NCBI RefSeq assembly: GCF_041154745.1
Contig: NZ_AP031573.1
Location: 3,472,001 to 3,536,000 of the forward strand
Length of the DNA: 64,000 nt
From: Flavobacterium sp. CFS9
GTDB taxonomy: Bacteria > Bacteroidota > Bacteroidia > Flavobacteriales > Flavobacteriaceae
Reading direction: 5' to 3'
The notes below the pieces were generated by a model that saw only the letters and a list, made by a program, of their open reading frames with translations, made no database searches and was not told the DNA's origin. The position numbers and the translations under genes are program-made. Below are positions 9,160 to 16,784 of this stretch, piece by piece. Every line of letters starts with the position of its first letter. The stretch's first letter is position 1.

Positions 9160-9456
9160 GAAATGTTATTTGTGAAATGTGAGATGTTATCTGTGAAATG
9201 CAAATTACTGAAAATACATTTTACATTTCACAAAGCACATTTTACAATTTAATTTATTTAGTGAGAATTGAGATGTTATCTGTGAAATACAAATAACACA
9301 AAATACATTTTACGTCTCACAAAACACATTTTACAATTTAATTTATTTAGTGAAAAGTAAGATGTTATCTGCGAAATGGAATTTATAGAAAATACATTTC
9401 ACATTTTACAAAAAACATCTCACATTTCATATTTAACAAATCACATTTTACAAGTT
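9160..9456 (+). repeat. About three tandem copies of an 89-bp repeat
   Basis: The motif agatgttatct starts at 9182, 9271 and 9360, giving an exact 89-base period. Each copy also contains tgaaat..., aaaatacatttta and cacattttacaattta segments, and the third is more diverged. The array fills the gap between the TPR gene and phzF and runs right up to the phzF start codon. Related short strings (catctcatatttaac) recur near 54551 at the 3' end of topB. Confidence 0.75.
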
Positions 9457-10320
9457 ATGAGTTTACCATTTTATATAGTTGATGTTTTTGCAGATAAAAA
9501 ATATACCGGAAATCAGTTAGCCGTTTTTACGGAAGCAGGGAATCTAAGTACCGAAGAAATGCAGCAGATGGCGCGCGAGATTAATTTTGCAGAAAGCACC
9601 TTTATAACCAAGCTTGACAGAGAAAAAAATAAAGCAGAGATCAGAATATTTACCCCTGCTCATGAAATGCAGTTTGCGGGACATCCCATAATTGGAACTT
9701 CCTGGGTTTTGATCAACAAAATATTTGATCATTCCCCTGAGAATATCACATTAGAAGTTCCTATTGGACCAATTGCAATTCATAAAACAGAAGATTTAAT
9801 TTGGTTAAAAGCGGCACAGCCGAAATTTTGGGATGTTTTTGCCAAAGAAGATTTTCCGTCTTTCAGTAATCTGACCATTGATGATTTTGATAATCAGTAT
9901 CTTATTCAGGAAGTTACGACAGGAAGTGCTTTTGTGATGGTACCACTAAACAGTAAACGAGCTTTGGAGAATTTGGTTTTAGATAAAGATAAAACAGACG
10001 GGTGGCTTAAAAAGCATTGCAAAACCGATCATAGAGCCTTGTATTTTTATTATCTGGAAGATTCAAAATTGTTTAGCAGAATGCTGTGCGTTGAACACAA
10101 TCAACTGGTGGAAGATGCGGCAACCGGAAGTGCGAGTACTTGTTTGCAGGCTTATCTTCTAAAATATCATGCTCCGGAAATTGAGTTGATAAATCATCAG
10201 GGAGATTATATCAATCGTCCGTCTCAAATTTATTTTAAAGGGAAATTAGCCGAAAATCAATTTGACATCAAAATAGGAGGGAAAGCCCAGTTTGTCGCAA
10301 AAGGAGAGTGGGAAGTTTAA
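9457..10320 (+). CDS. PhzF-family isomerase
   Basis: The 287-residue product belongs to the PhzF family (diaminopimelate-epimerase fold), named for the phenazine enzyme that isomerises trans-2,3-dihydro-3-hydroxyanthranilate. Most bacterial members have unknown substrates. Visible motifs are YTGNQLAVF, NFAESTFI with the conserved acidic Glu46, FAGHPIIGTSW near residue 75, and EDAATGSASTCL near 225, matching the two-lobe active site. The Met at 9457 is chosen because the fold starts at LPFYIVDVFA; the frame upstream is translated tandem repeat. No other phenazine genes are nearby, so phenazine synthesis is unlikely. Confidence 0.85.
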   Translation: MSLPFYIVDVFADKKYTGNQLAVFTEAGNLSTEEMQQMAREINFAESTFITKLDREKNKAEIRIFTPAHEMQFAGHPIIGTSWVLINKIFDHSPENITLEVPIGPIAIHKTEDLIWLKAAQPKFWDVFAKEDFPSFSNLTIDDFDNQYLIQEVTTGSAFVMVPLNSKRALENLVLDKDKTDGWLKKHCKTDHRALYFYYLEDSKLFSRMLCVEHNQLVEDAATGSASTCLQAYLLKYHAPEIELINHQGDYINRPSQIYFKGKLAENQFDIKIGGKAQFVAKGEWEV

Positions 10321-10438
10321 GAAAATAGAGTAAAGAGAATAGAATAAAGAAGGTAGAATTATAGAGTAAAAAGAAAATTAAGAAAAGGAGGGAAGTCTGT
10401 ACTCTTTATTCTATTCTCTTTCCTCTCAAAAAAAAGAT

Positions 10439-12190
10439 ATGAAAATGAATTGCCAAAATAAAATTATCATCTTACTAGTAATGTTTGTCGTCCAGCTTTC
10501 GTTTGCGCAAAAGAAGAACGAAACAATCGGTACAGAGACAGTAAACGTAGTAAAACCCTATTCGCCAACGATTTCAGATGCTTTTAAAGTAAAGGAAACT
10601 CCTTCGCTTGACGATAGCGGAAATCAGCCGAAAGAAACCATAAAGTATAGTATTTTATCCGTTCCTGTAGCCTCAACCTTTACACCTTCAAAAGGAAAAG
10701 CAGAAGGCGTTGAGAAATCTAAAAAAGAAAAATTATTTAACAATTATGCCACTTTAGGAGTAGGGAATTATGGAACTCTTAATGCCGAATTGTTTGTCAA
10801 TCAGGATTTAGGAAACAACGATTATGTGGCGGGTATGTTTCGTCACCATTCTTCTCAGGGAGGAATTAAAGGCGTAGAATTAAACGATGAGTTTTACGAT
10901 ACAGCATTGAATGTAGGATATGGCGTAAACAATCGTGATATGTCATGGAATGTCGATCTTGGTTATCAGAATCAATTGTACAACTGGTACGGTTTACCGG
11001 CTGATTTTGGGTCAACTCTGGCTGGACAAATGCGTGATGATTTAATAAGAGGAATTAATCCAAATCATTCCTATAATACCATTTCTTTAGGCGGTAACGT
11101 AGCTTTTACAGAAGGTGTTTTCAGTAAGATTTCGACAAAGTTTACGCATTTTTCGGATAGTTTTTCGTCATCAGAAAATCGTTTTTATGTAAAACCTACT
11201 TTTAAGGTAGATATAATGGACCAGGCTATCAATACTAATATCATCGTTGACCACGTAAGCGGCTCTTTCGAACATAATTATGCGTATGATAATACAAAGC
11301 CCTTGAAATACAGTCTGACTAATTTTGGAATTGAACCAAGCTTTGTAATGTTAGAAAATGACTGGACCCTGGAGTTGGGAGCGGGCTTGTTTTATGGTTT
11401 GGATTCTGAAAACAGCGGAAACAAGTTTTATATTTATCCAAAAGTAAACGCATCCTATAAACTGGTAGGTGATTTGATGATTTTTTATACAGGAGTGAAT
11501 GGAGGTTTAAATCAAAATTCCTATGCTGATTTTGTGACTGAAAATCCGTTTTTATCTCCAACACTTTTAGTGAAACCAACCAATAATCAATACACTGTTT
11601 TTGCAGGTTTAAAAGGGAAATTGGCTAACAATGTTAGTTATAATCTTACCGGTTCTTATTTAAATGAGAAGGATAAAGCCTTGTACAGAAGCAATGATTA
11701 TACAGAAGACTTCTCTAATCAGAATTATGGTTTTGGAAACTCTTTCGGAGTGATTTATGACGATATCAGAACCTTCCGTTTTTATGGAGAATTAAAAGCT
11801 GATTTTTCGCAAAATGTTTCTTTCGGAATCAATGGAACCTTCAATAGTTATAAATATGATGGTATAGAAGCGTGGAATTTACCGTCTATGAAATTGAGTT
11901 CTAATCTGGATGTAAATATTACCAAACAATGGTATGCGGGACTAAATGTTTTCTTTGTGGGAGAACGAAAAGATATGCAGTCGAATCTAAACTTAGGAAC
12001 CGATCCGGTGATTACAACTCTAAAAAGCTATTTTGACGCCAATGCACATTTAGGTTATAAATACAACGAGCGTTTGACCTGTTTCCTGAAATTGAATAAT
12101 ATAGGGAATCAAGCCTACGAAAAATGGATGAACTACCCGGTACAAGGATTCCAGGTAGTAGTTGGAGCAAACTACAAATTCGATTTTTAA
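10439..12190 (+). CDS. Outer-membrane beta-barrel protein, TonB-receptor-like without plug
   Basis: The 583-residue product has a signal peptide (about residues 1-23, ending SFAQ) and a short periplasmic stretch VNVVKPYSPTISDAFK. The rest is alternating hydrophobic and aromatic strands typical of a large outer-membrane barrel. The last strands, GFQVVVGANYKFDF, end in Phe as required by the BAM insertion signal. A plug domain with a clear TonB box is not visible, and the length is short for a TonB-dependent transporter. It lies in the same direction as the TPR gene upstream and may work with it. The Met at 10445 is an alternative start. Confidence 0.72.
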   Translation: MKMNCQNKIIILLVMFVVQLSFAQKKNETIGTETVNVVKPYSPTISDAFKVKETPSLDDSGNQPKETIKYSILSVPVASTFTPSKGKAEGVEKSKKEKLFNNYATLGVGNYGTLNAELFVNQDLGNNDYVAGMFRHHSSQGGIKGVELNDEFYDTALNVGYGVNNRDMSWNVDLGYQNQLYNWYGLPADFGSTLAGQMRDDLIRGINPNHSYNTISLGGNVAFTEGVFSKISTKFTHFSDSFSSSENRFYVKPTFKVDIMDQAINTNIIVDHVSGSFEHNYAYDNTKPLKYSLTNFGIEPSFVMLENDWTLELGAGLFYGLDSENSGNKFYIYPKVNASYKLVGDLMIFYTGVNGGLNQNSYADFVTENPFLSPTLLVKPTNNQYTVFAGLKGKLANNVSYNLTGSYLNEKDKALYRSNDYTEDFSNQNYGFGNSFGVIYDDIRTFRFYGELKADFSQNVSFGINGTFNSYKYDGIEAWNLPSMKLSSNLDVNITKQWYAGLNVFFVGERKDMQSNLNLGTDPVITTLKSYFDANAHLGYKYNERLTCFLKLNNIGNQAYEKWMNYPVQGFQVVVGANYKFDF

Positions 12191-12247
12191 GTTTTTTAAC
12201 CGCAAAGCACGCAAAAGTTTTTTATTTTGCGTTACGCAGATAAAATA

Positions 12248-12291
12248 CAAAGTTCGCAAAGCTATTTCAACATAAAGCTTTGCGAACTTTG
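12248..12291. repeat. 16-bp inverted repeat (terminator-like hairpin)
   Basis: Arms caaagttcgcaaagct at 12248-12263 and its perfect complement at 12276-12291 are separated by 12 bases. There is no T-run directly after it on the plus strand, so it is either a weak terminator for the barrel gene or a dispersed palindromic repeat. Smaller gcaaag words occur around it. Confidence 0.6.
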
Positions 12292-12320
12292 CGGTTGCTA
12301 AGCGCGATTCATGATAAAAA

Positions 12321-12356
12321 CCTTTGCATCTTTGCATCTCAGAACCTCAGTACCTT
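12321..12356 (+). repeat. Leader repeat, copy 1, just before the GNAT gene
   Basis: The segment contains cctttgcatctttgcatc and then tcagaacctcagtacct, ending 7 bases before the start codon at 12364. Related copies lie at 12918-12952, 13354-13380 (weak) and 13507-13543. Confidence 0.65.
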
Positions 12357-12363
12357 AAAAAAA

Positions 12364-12894
12364 ATGAAAATTAAACTCAGACAAGAAAATGAAAAGGACC
12401 ACAAAAGTGTTTTTGACTTAATTGAAAAAGCTTTTGAAAAGGAAGAATACAGCGATCATAAAGAACAGTTTTTGGTTGAAAGGTTAAGAAAATCAGCTGC
12501 TTTTATTCCGGAATTATCTATTGTTGCCGAAGTGGAGAATGAAATCGCAGGACATATCTTATTGACGAAATTAGAAATTAAAAACGATACAGAATCTTTT
12601 GAATCTTTGGCATTGGCTCCCGTTTCGGTATTACCAAAATTTCAGGGAAAGGGAATTGGTTCAAAACTTATCGTGCACGCTCATGAAATAGCGAAAGAAT
12701 TAGGATATAAATCAGTTATCTTATTAGGACATCATGATTATTACCCTAGATTTGGTTATGAACTTTGTAAAAAATACAATATCGAAATGCCTTTCGATGT
12801 TCCGGCAGAAAATTGCATGGTGATTGCTTTAACTGAAAATGGATTATCAGGAGTAAACGGAAAAGTAGTTTATCCGACTGCTTTCTTTGAATAA
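12364..12894 (+). CDS. GNAT-family N-acetyltransferase
   Basis: The 176-residue product is a GCN5-related acetyltransferase that moves an acetyl group from acetyl-CoA to an amine. The acetyl-CoA pyrophosphate loop is VLPKFQGKGIGSKLI (about residues 90-104). It is followed by the strand SVILLGHHDYYPRFGY, characteristic of the YhbS subgroup. The open frame begins at 12280, but the Met at 12364 is used because the GNAT fold starts there (MKIKLRQENEKDH) and the upstream sequence is a non-coding repeat. The substrate is unknown. Confidence 0.85.
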   Translation: MKIKLRQENEKDHKSVFDLIEKAFEKEEYSDHKEQFLVERLRKSAAFIPELSIVAEVENEIAGHILLTKLEIKNDTESFESLALAPVSVLPKFQGKGIGSKLIVHAHEIAKELGYKSVILLGHHDYYPRFGYELCKKYNIEMPFDVPAENCMVIALTENGLSGVNGKVVYPTAFFE

Positions 12895-12917
12895 AAAATT
12901 AGACAAAGAGAAAAAAC

Positions 12918-12952
12918 TTAGCACCTTAGCATCTCAGAACCTCAGTACCTCC
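12918..12952 (+). repeat. Leader repeat, copy 2, before the SH3 gene
   Basis: The segment ttagcaccttagcatc followed by tcagaacctcagtacctcc repeats the leader found before the GNAT and Gre-like genes. It ends 32 bases before the start codon at 12985. Confidence 0.6.
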
Positions 12953-12984
12953 AAAAAAACTCATTTCATTAAAAGAGCTGTATA

Positions 12985-13332
12985 ATGACAGAAGTATTTA
13001 AAATTCTTGGAACCTATAAAACACAATATGAAAATCCTATTACTCTCGATAAGGGTGAGATTATAAAATTAGGAGAAGAAGAAACGGAAGAAAAATGGAA
13101 AGGGTGGATCTGGGCAGAAAACGGAATTAATAAAGGCTGGGTGCCCATTCAGATACTTGAAATTTCTGAGGATAACAAAGAAGCTAAAGTTTTAGAGTAT
13201 TACACCGCCAAAGAGCTCGACGTTGATAAGGGGGATGAGATTTTTAAAATTAAAAGTTTAAACGGTTGGACATGGGTAAGGAAAATTATAAGTGATGATG
13301 AAGGATGGATTCCCGATGAAATAATAGGTTGA
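12985..13332 (+). CDS. Small protein with two SH3-like repeats
   Basis: The 115-residue cytoplasmic protein has no signal peptide. Two similar halves each show an ALYDY-derived pattern ending in a Gly-Trp-Ile/Val-Pro motif: first LDKGEIIKLGEE...WIWAENGINKGWVPIQIL, then LDVDKGDEIFKIK...WTWVRKIISDDEGWIPDEII. These match the variant bacterial SH3 fold (RT-loop acidic residues, central Trp, terminal WxP). Such modules usually bind proline-rich or peptidoglycan ligands, but without an export signal an intracellular binding role is more likely. Its genetic partners are unclear. Confidence 0.75.
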   Translation: MTEVFKILGTYKTQYENPITLDKGEIIKLGEEETEEKWKGWIWAENGINKGWVPIQILEISEDNKEAKVLEYYTAKELDVDKGDEIFKIKSLNGWTWVRKIISDDEGWIPDEIIG

Positions 13333-13445
13333 AAGTACTTTTTTTTTCTTTTAACCTTTGCCTCTCAGAATCTTTAGTAGTTGAGGGAAACCGTAAGTTT
13401 GGTTTTTAGAAAAGATTCGGGGGATAAAAGGATATAAAGTTTTTA

Positions 13446-13484
13446 AGCCACAAATGCACGAATATTTTTTATGAATTTGTGGCT
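13446..13484. repeat. Palindrome agccacaaat...atttgtggct
   Basis: Perfect 10-bp arms flank an AT-rich loop of 19 bases; a T-rich run (ctatctttttt) follows, so it may terminate transcription of the SH3 gene. The arm sequence resembles the gccac...gtggc palindromes near 5862, 46621 and 47406. Confidence 0.55.
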
Positions 13485-13506
13485 ATCTTTTTTGAGACTG
13501 TATAAA

Positions 13507-13543
13507 ACCTTTGCATCTTTGCAACTAAGAACCTCAGTATCTC
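13507..13543 (+). repeat. Leader repeat, copy 4, just before the Gre-like gene
   Basis: cctttgcatctttgcaac is followed by taagaacctcagtatctcc, and the copy ends 7 bases before the ATG at 13551, the same spacing as at the GNAT gene. A weaker copy lies at 13354-13380. Confidence 0.6.
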
Positions 13544-13550
13544 CAAAAAA

Positions 13551-14000
13551 ATGACTTTCAAACAAAAAATACACACACATTACCAGCAGATGGTTCAGGA
13601 TCGAATAGATGTTTTTAGAGACATGATTTCGACTCTGACCGAAGATTCTAAAAACGATGCAAAGGGTTCTGCCGGAGACAAGCACGAAACCGCTTTGTCG
13701 ATGATGCATATCGAGCAGGAGAAATTGACGAATAAATTGAAAGAAGCAATGACTCAAAAAGCAATTTTAGACAAAATTGACGCTTTGAAAACAACCGAAA
13801 ATATCATTTCAGGAAGTTTGGTAAAAGCCAATGGAATCTTTTTGTATGTAAGTGTGGCGCTTCCTAAAATTAATATTGAAGGCACAAATGTTATTGCTCT
13901 TTCGCCTCAATCTCCTTTGGGAGCACATTTGATGGGTAATAAAGTAGGATTTACTTTTGAAGTTAACAGTACAAAATACCTAATTCAGGAAATTAGTTAA
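13551..14000 (+). CDS. GreA/GreB-like protein
   Basis: The 149-residue product resembles transcript-cleavage factors of the Gre family. Its N-terminal part (about 1-75) is helical and charged, with a likely coiled coil (DKHETALSMMHIEQEKLTNK). Its C-terminal part (about 85-149) is a small beta domain containing IALSPQSPLGAHLMGNKVGF, comparable to the SPxGxAL(L/M)G segment of Gre proteins. Canonical GreA has a clear acidic tip pair; I cannot place one confidently here. Homologues are often mislabelled 3-oxoacyl-ACP synthase in flavobacterial genomes, and nothing here supports that label. Its stop codon directly abuts the next start codon. Confidence 0.65.
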   Translation: MTFKQKIHTHYQQMVQDRIDVFRDMISTLTEDSKNDAKGSAGDKHETALSMMHIEQEKLTNKLKEAMTQKAILDKIDALKTTENIISGSLVKANGIFLYVSVALPKINIEGTNVIALSPQSPLGAHLMGNKVGFTFEVNSTKYLIQEIS

Positions 14001-14207
14001 ATGGATTATTTAAGTTTAATATGCAGCTTTTCTCTATTTGGAGCTGCTTTTGCTTTTTATAAACTTCACAAGCTTTGGTTAAAGGATGCAATTGAAAAAA
14101 AGGATCAATATAAATTTCAGATTAATTTTCAGTCTTTTAAAAATTGGATGATAATAGTAATGATCATTATGATTGGATTAGGTTATTTTTTCAAAGCTTT
14201 TCCTTAA
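14001..14207 (+). CDS. Small two-span membrane protein
   Basis: The 68-residue product has two predicted transmembrane helices, around residues 3-21 (LSLICSFSLFGAAFAFY) and 49-66 (WMIIVMIIMIGLGYFF), separated by a basic cytoplasmic loop. Its ATG follows the stop of the Gre-like gene with no gap, so it is translated from the same message. No family is recognised. Confidence 0.65.
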   Translation: MDYLSLICSFSLFGAAFAFYKLHKLWLKDAIEKKDQYKFQINFQSFKNWMIIVMIIMIGLGYFFKAFP

Positions 14208-14795
14208 TATTTTTTCATTAAAATGTTTCATTCCTCCGGACTATGTTTTGATAATCGTGATCTCATCAATGGATTAAAATCCGTTTTTACAAAATAGATA
14301 TTCCTTTGGAATTTTTTAAAAGAGCCTTAGGCTCGCCATATATTGTAGCAACGGATTTTAATCCGTCGAAAATTGAGCAAAGACGCCATACAAAGTTCCT
14401 TAGGAACGATACCTGTAAAATTTACCCATTTTTTTGGTAAATAATCTGCCGTTTGAATAATTCTCTTAGTCTCCAAAATACCAGTATTGATAAAAAGAAC
14501 AATTTAGGAAAAGTCTTTGTACTTCTTGTTGTGAATTTTGTATCATTTTTAATGTAATTCCATTTTTAATACAAACTATTCGTTTAGAATATTGCATTTT
14601 CTCCATAGTTTAAGTCCGAAATTAAAAATTTTAAGTTGAGACCTTTTTTTTATACTTAAATTTTATGTTTTACATGTAAAAATCAATTTTTGGTTTTAAA
14701 TTATAACTAAAAATTGGTTATGTGTTTTTCAATTATAACTGATATCGCATCTTTGCTTCATCAAATTAAAATAATGTAATTTAAAATATATAGTT
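14208..14795. other. Intergenic region with palindromic island A and the asnB leader
   Basis: No gene is seen in these 588 bases. Positions 14266-14415 hold a palindromic repeat island: ggattaaaatcc near 14271, gagccttaggctc at 14322-14334, the shared core gtagcaacggattttaatcc starting at 14346, and gttccttaggaac at 14395-14407. The segment before asnB is very AT-rich. A loose promoter resemblance (ttg near 14713 and catctttg near 14749) is too weak to call. Confidence 0.6.
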
Positions 14796-16472
14796 ATGTG
14801 TGGAATTGTATGTGCCTTCGACCTAAAACAAAAAGCTGAAACTCTAAGACCTCAGGTTTTGGAAATGTCTAAAATTATCCGTCACCGCGGACCGGACTGG
14901 AGTGGAATATATAGTAATGATAAAGCAATTTTATCACACGAGCGTCTGGCAATTGTAGATCCGGCTTCAGGAAAACAGCCATTATTTACCGAGGATAAAA
15001 AACTGGTTTTAGCTGCAAATGGTGAAATTTACAACCACAGAGAATTACGCAAACAATTTCAGGGAAAATACAACTTTCAGACTGAAAGTGACTGCGAAGT
15101 AATCTTAGCACTTTACAGAGAAAAGGGGCCTCATTTTGTAGATGAGATGAATGGAATCTTTGGATTTGCAATTTATGATGTAGAGAAAGATGAGTATTTT
15201 ATAGCTCGTGATCACATGGGGATTATTCCACTGTACATTGGCTGGGATCAACACGGAACATTCTATGTTGCTTCGGAATTAAAAGCTCTTGAAGGATACT
15301 GTACAAAAATTCAGTTGTTTCCTCCGGGACATTATATGACTAGTAAAGATGGCGAATTTGTACAATGGTACAAAAGAGACTGGACAGAATATGAAGCTGT
15401 AAAAGATAATGAAACCAGTATTCCTGAAATCAAAAAAGCACTTGAAGCAGCAGTTCACAGACAATTAATGAGTGATGTTCCTTACGGGGTTTTGCTTTCT
15501 GGAGGTTTAGACTCGTCTATTACTTCGGCTGTAGCCAAAAAATTTGCACAAAAACGTATCGAGTCAGATGATACCACAGATGCTTGGTACCCACAATTGC
15601 ACTCTTTTTCAGTTGGTTTAGAAGGATCACCTGATTTAGCAGCAGCGCAGGTTGTAGCAAAACACATCGGAACCATTCACCATGAAATTAAATTTACCAT
15701 TCAGGAAGGACTGGACGCCGTTCGTGACGTGATTTATAACTTGGAAACTTATGATGTAACAACTGTTAGAGCCTCGACACCAATGTGGTTAATGGCAAGA
15801 GTGATCAAGTCAATGGGAATCAAAATGGTATTGTCAGGAGAAGGTGCAGACGAGCTGTTCGGAGGGTATTTGTATTTCCATAAAGCACCAAATGCGAGAG
15901 AATTCCACGAAGAAAACGTTCGTAAATTAGGTAAATTACACATGTACGACTGTTTACGTGCCAATAAGAGCTTAGCAGCCTGGGGAATTGAAGGACGTGT
16001 TCCGTTTTTGGATAAAGAATTTATGGATGTTGCCATGAGAATTAACCCACAGGATAAAATGATCAACAAAGAGCATCCAATGGAAAAATGGGTAGTTCGT
16101 AAAGCATTTGAAGACATGCTGCCTGAAAGTGTTGCCTGGAGACAAAAAGAACAATTTTCAGACGGTGTTGGATACAGCTGGATTGACACTTTGAAAGAAG
16201 TGGTAGCCCAGGAAGTTTCAGACGAACAATTGGCGAATGCAAAATATAAATTCCCATTGCAGACACCGACGTCTAAAGAAGAATATTATTATCGTTCCAT
16301 TTTTGCAGAACATTTTCCAAGTGACGCCGCTGCATTATGCGTACCTCAGGAAGCTAGTGTCGCTTGTAGTACAAAAATTGCGTTAGAATGGGATGAGGCT
16401 TTCAAAAACATGAATGATCCTTCAGGAAGAGCTGTAGCGAGTGTCCATGATGATGCATACGCGAAAGCATAA
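14796..16472 (+). CDS. asnB: Asparagine synthase B (glutamine-hydrolysing)
   Basis: The 558-residue two-domain enzyme makes asparagine from aspartate, ATP and glutamine. The N-terminal glutaminase domain starts MCGIV, so Cys2 is the nucleophile after Met removal. Arg50 (SHERLAIVD), Asn75-Gly-Glu77 (ANGEIYNH) and the following SDCEVI Asp complete the glutamine pocket. The synthetase domain carries the PP-loop LLSGGLDSS near residue 232 and LSGEGADELFGG near 350. Length matches bacterial AsnB. A hairpin terminator follows at 16511. The next gene is a paralogue that lacks the glutaminase residues. Confidence 0.95.
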   Translation: MCGIVCAFDLKQKAETLRPQVLEMSKIIRHRGPDWSGIYSNDKAILSHERLAIVDPASGKQPLFTEDKKLVLAANGEIYNHRELRKQFQGKYNFQTESDCEVILALYREKGPHFVDEMNGIFGFAIYDVEKDEYFIARDHMGIIPLYIGWDQHGTFYVASELKALEGYCTKIQLFPPGHYMTSKDGEFVQWYKRDWTEYEAVKDNETSIPEIKKALEAAVHRQLMSDVPYGVLLSGGLDSSITSAVAKKFAQKRIESDDTTDAWYPQLHSFSVGLEGSPDLAAAQVVAKHIGTIHHEIKFTIQEGLDAVRDVIYNLETYDVTTVRASTPMWLMARVIKSMGIKMVLSGEGADELFGGYLYFHKAPNAREFHEENVRKLGKLHMYDCLRANKSLAAWGIEGRVPFLDKEFMDVAMRINPQDKMINKEHPMEKWVVRKAFEDMLPESVAWRQKEQFSDGVGYSWIDTLKEVVAQEVSDEQLANAKYKFPLQTPTSKEEYYYRSIFAEHFPSDAAALCVPQEASVACSTKIALEWDEAFKNMNDPSGRAVASVHDDAYAKA

Positions 16473-16510
16473 AAAAGTATTTTTAGAATTAGTATATATA
16501 TTTCCGAAAG

Positions 16511-16538
16511 ACGTTCTCAGTACTGGGAACGTTTTTCT
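16511..16538 (+). terminator. Terminator after asnB
   Basis: The stem acgttc/gaacgt encloses the palindrome cagtactg and is followed by gtttttctt. It lies 38 bases after the asnB stop and separates asnB from its paralogue; the remaining 250 bases to the next gene show no other clear feature. Confidence 0.7.
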
Positions 16539-16784
16539 TGTCTTAGAATGTTAAATTGTATTATTTCAGTTAGTTAAAAGTTTTTTCAGGCAATGATCTG
16601 ATTTTACTTTTTTATATTTGACATTTGCTGAAATAAAAATGATAAGAACTGAAAATGTAGCTGAATAAGTACATAAAATTCAGAAATAATATTTAGCTTA
16701 GCCAAACATTAGAAAAATATTAAATGTTGGATTAACGTATTTAATATTGAAAAATAAAGAGAATAATAAAAAATAAAGAACAGT

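Noticed and set aside
9160..9456. Tandem repeats considered as a CRISPR array
   Set aside because: The period is 89 bases with no short conserved repeat alternating with unique spacers, and no cas genes are present.
9457..10320. Phenazine biosynthesis role for the PhzF-like gene
   Set aside because: No other phz genes are nearby and most PhzF-family members in other bacteria are not phenazine enzymes.
12050..12337. 95-codon minus-strand frame at the end of the barrel gene
   Set aside because: It is antisense to the barrel gene and the inverted repeat; composition does not look coding.
13443..13757. 104-codon minus-strand frame before the Gre-like gene
   Set aside because: It spans a palindrome and the leader repeat and is antisense to the better-supported Gre-like gene.
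13551..14000. Label 3-oxoacyl-ACP synthase for the 149-residue protein
   Set aside because: It has no thiolase-fold motif or catalytic Cys-His-His and is far too short; the Gre-like C-terminal pattern fits better.
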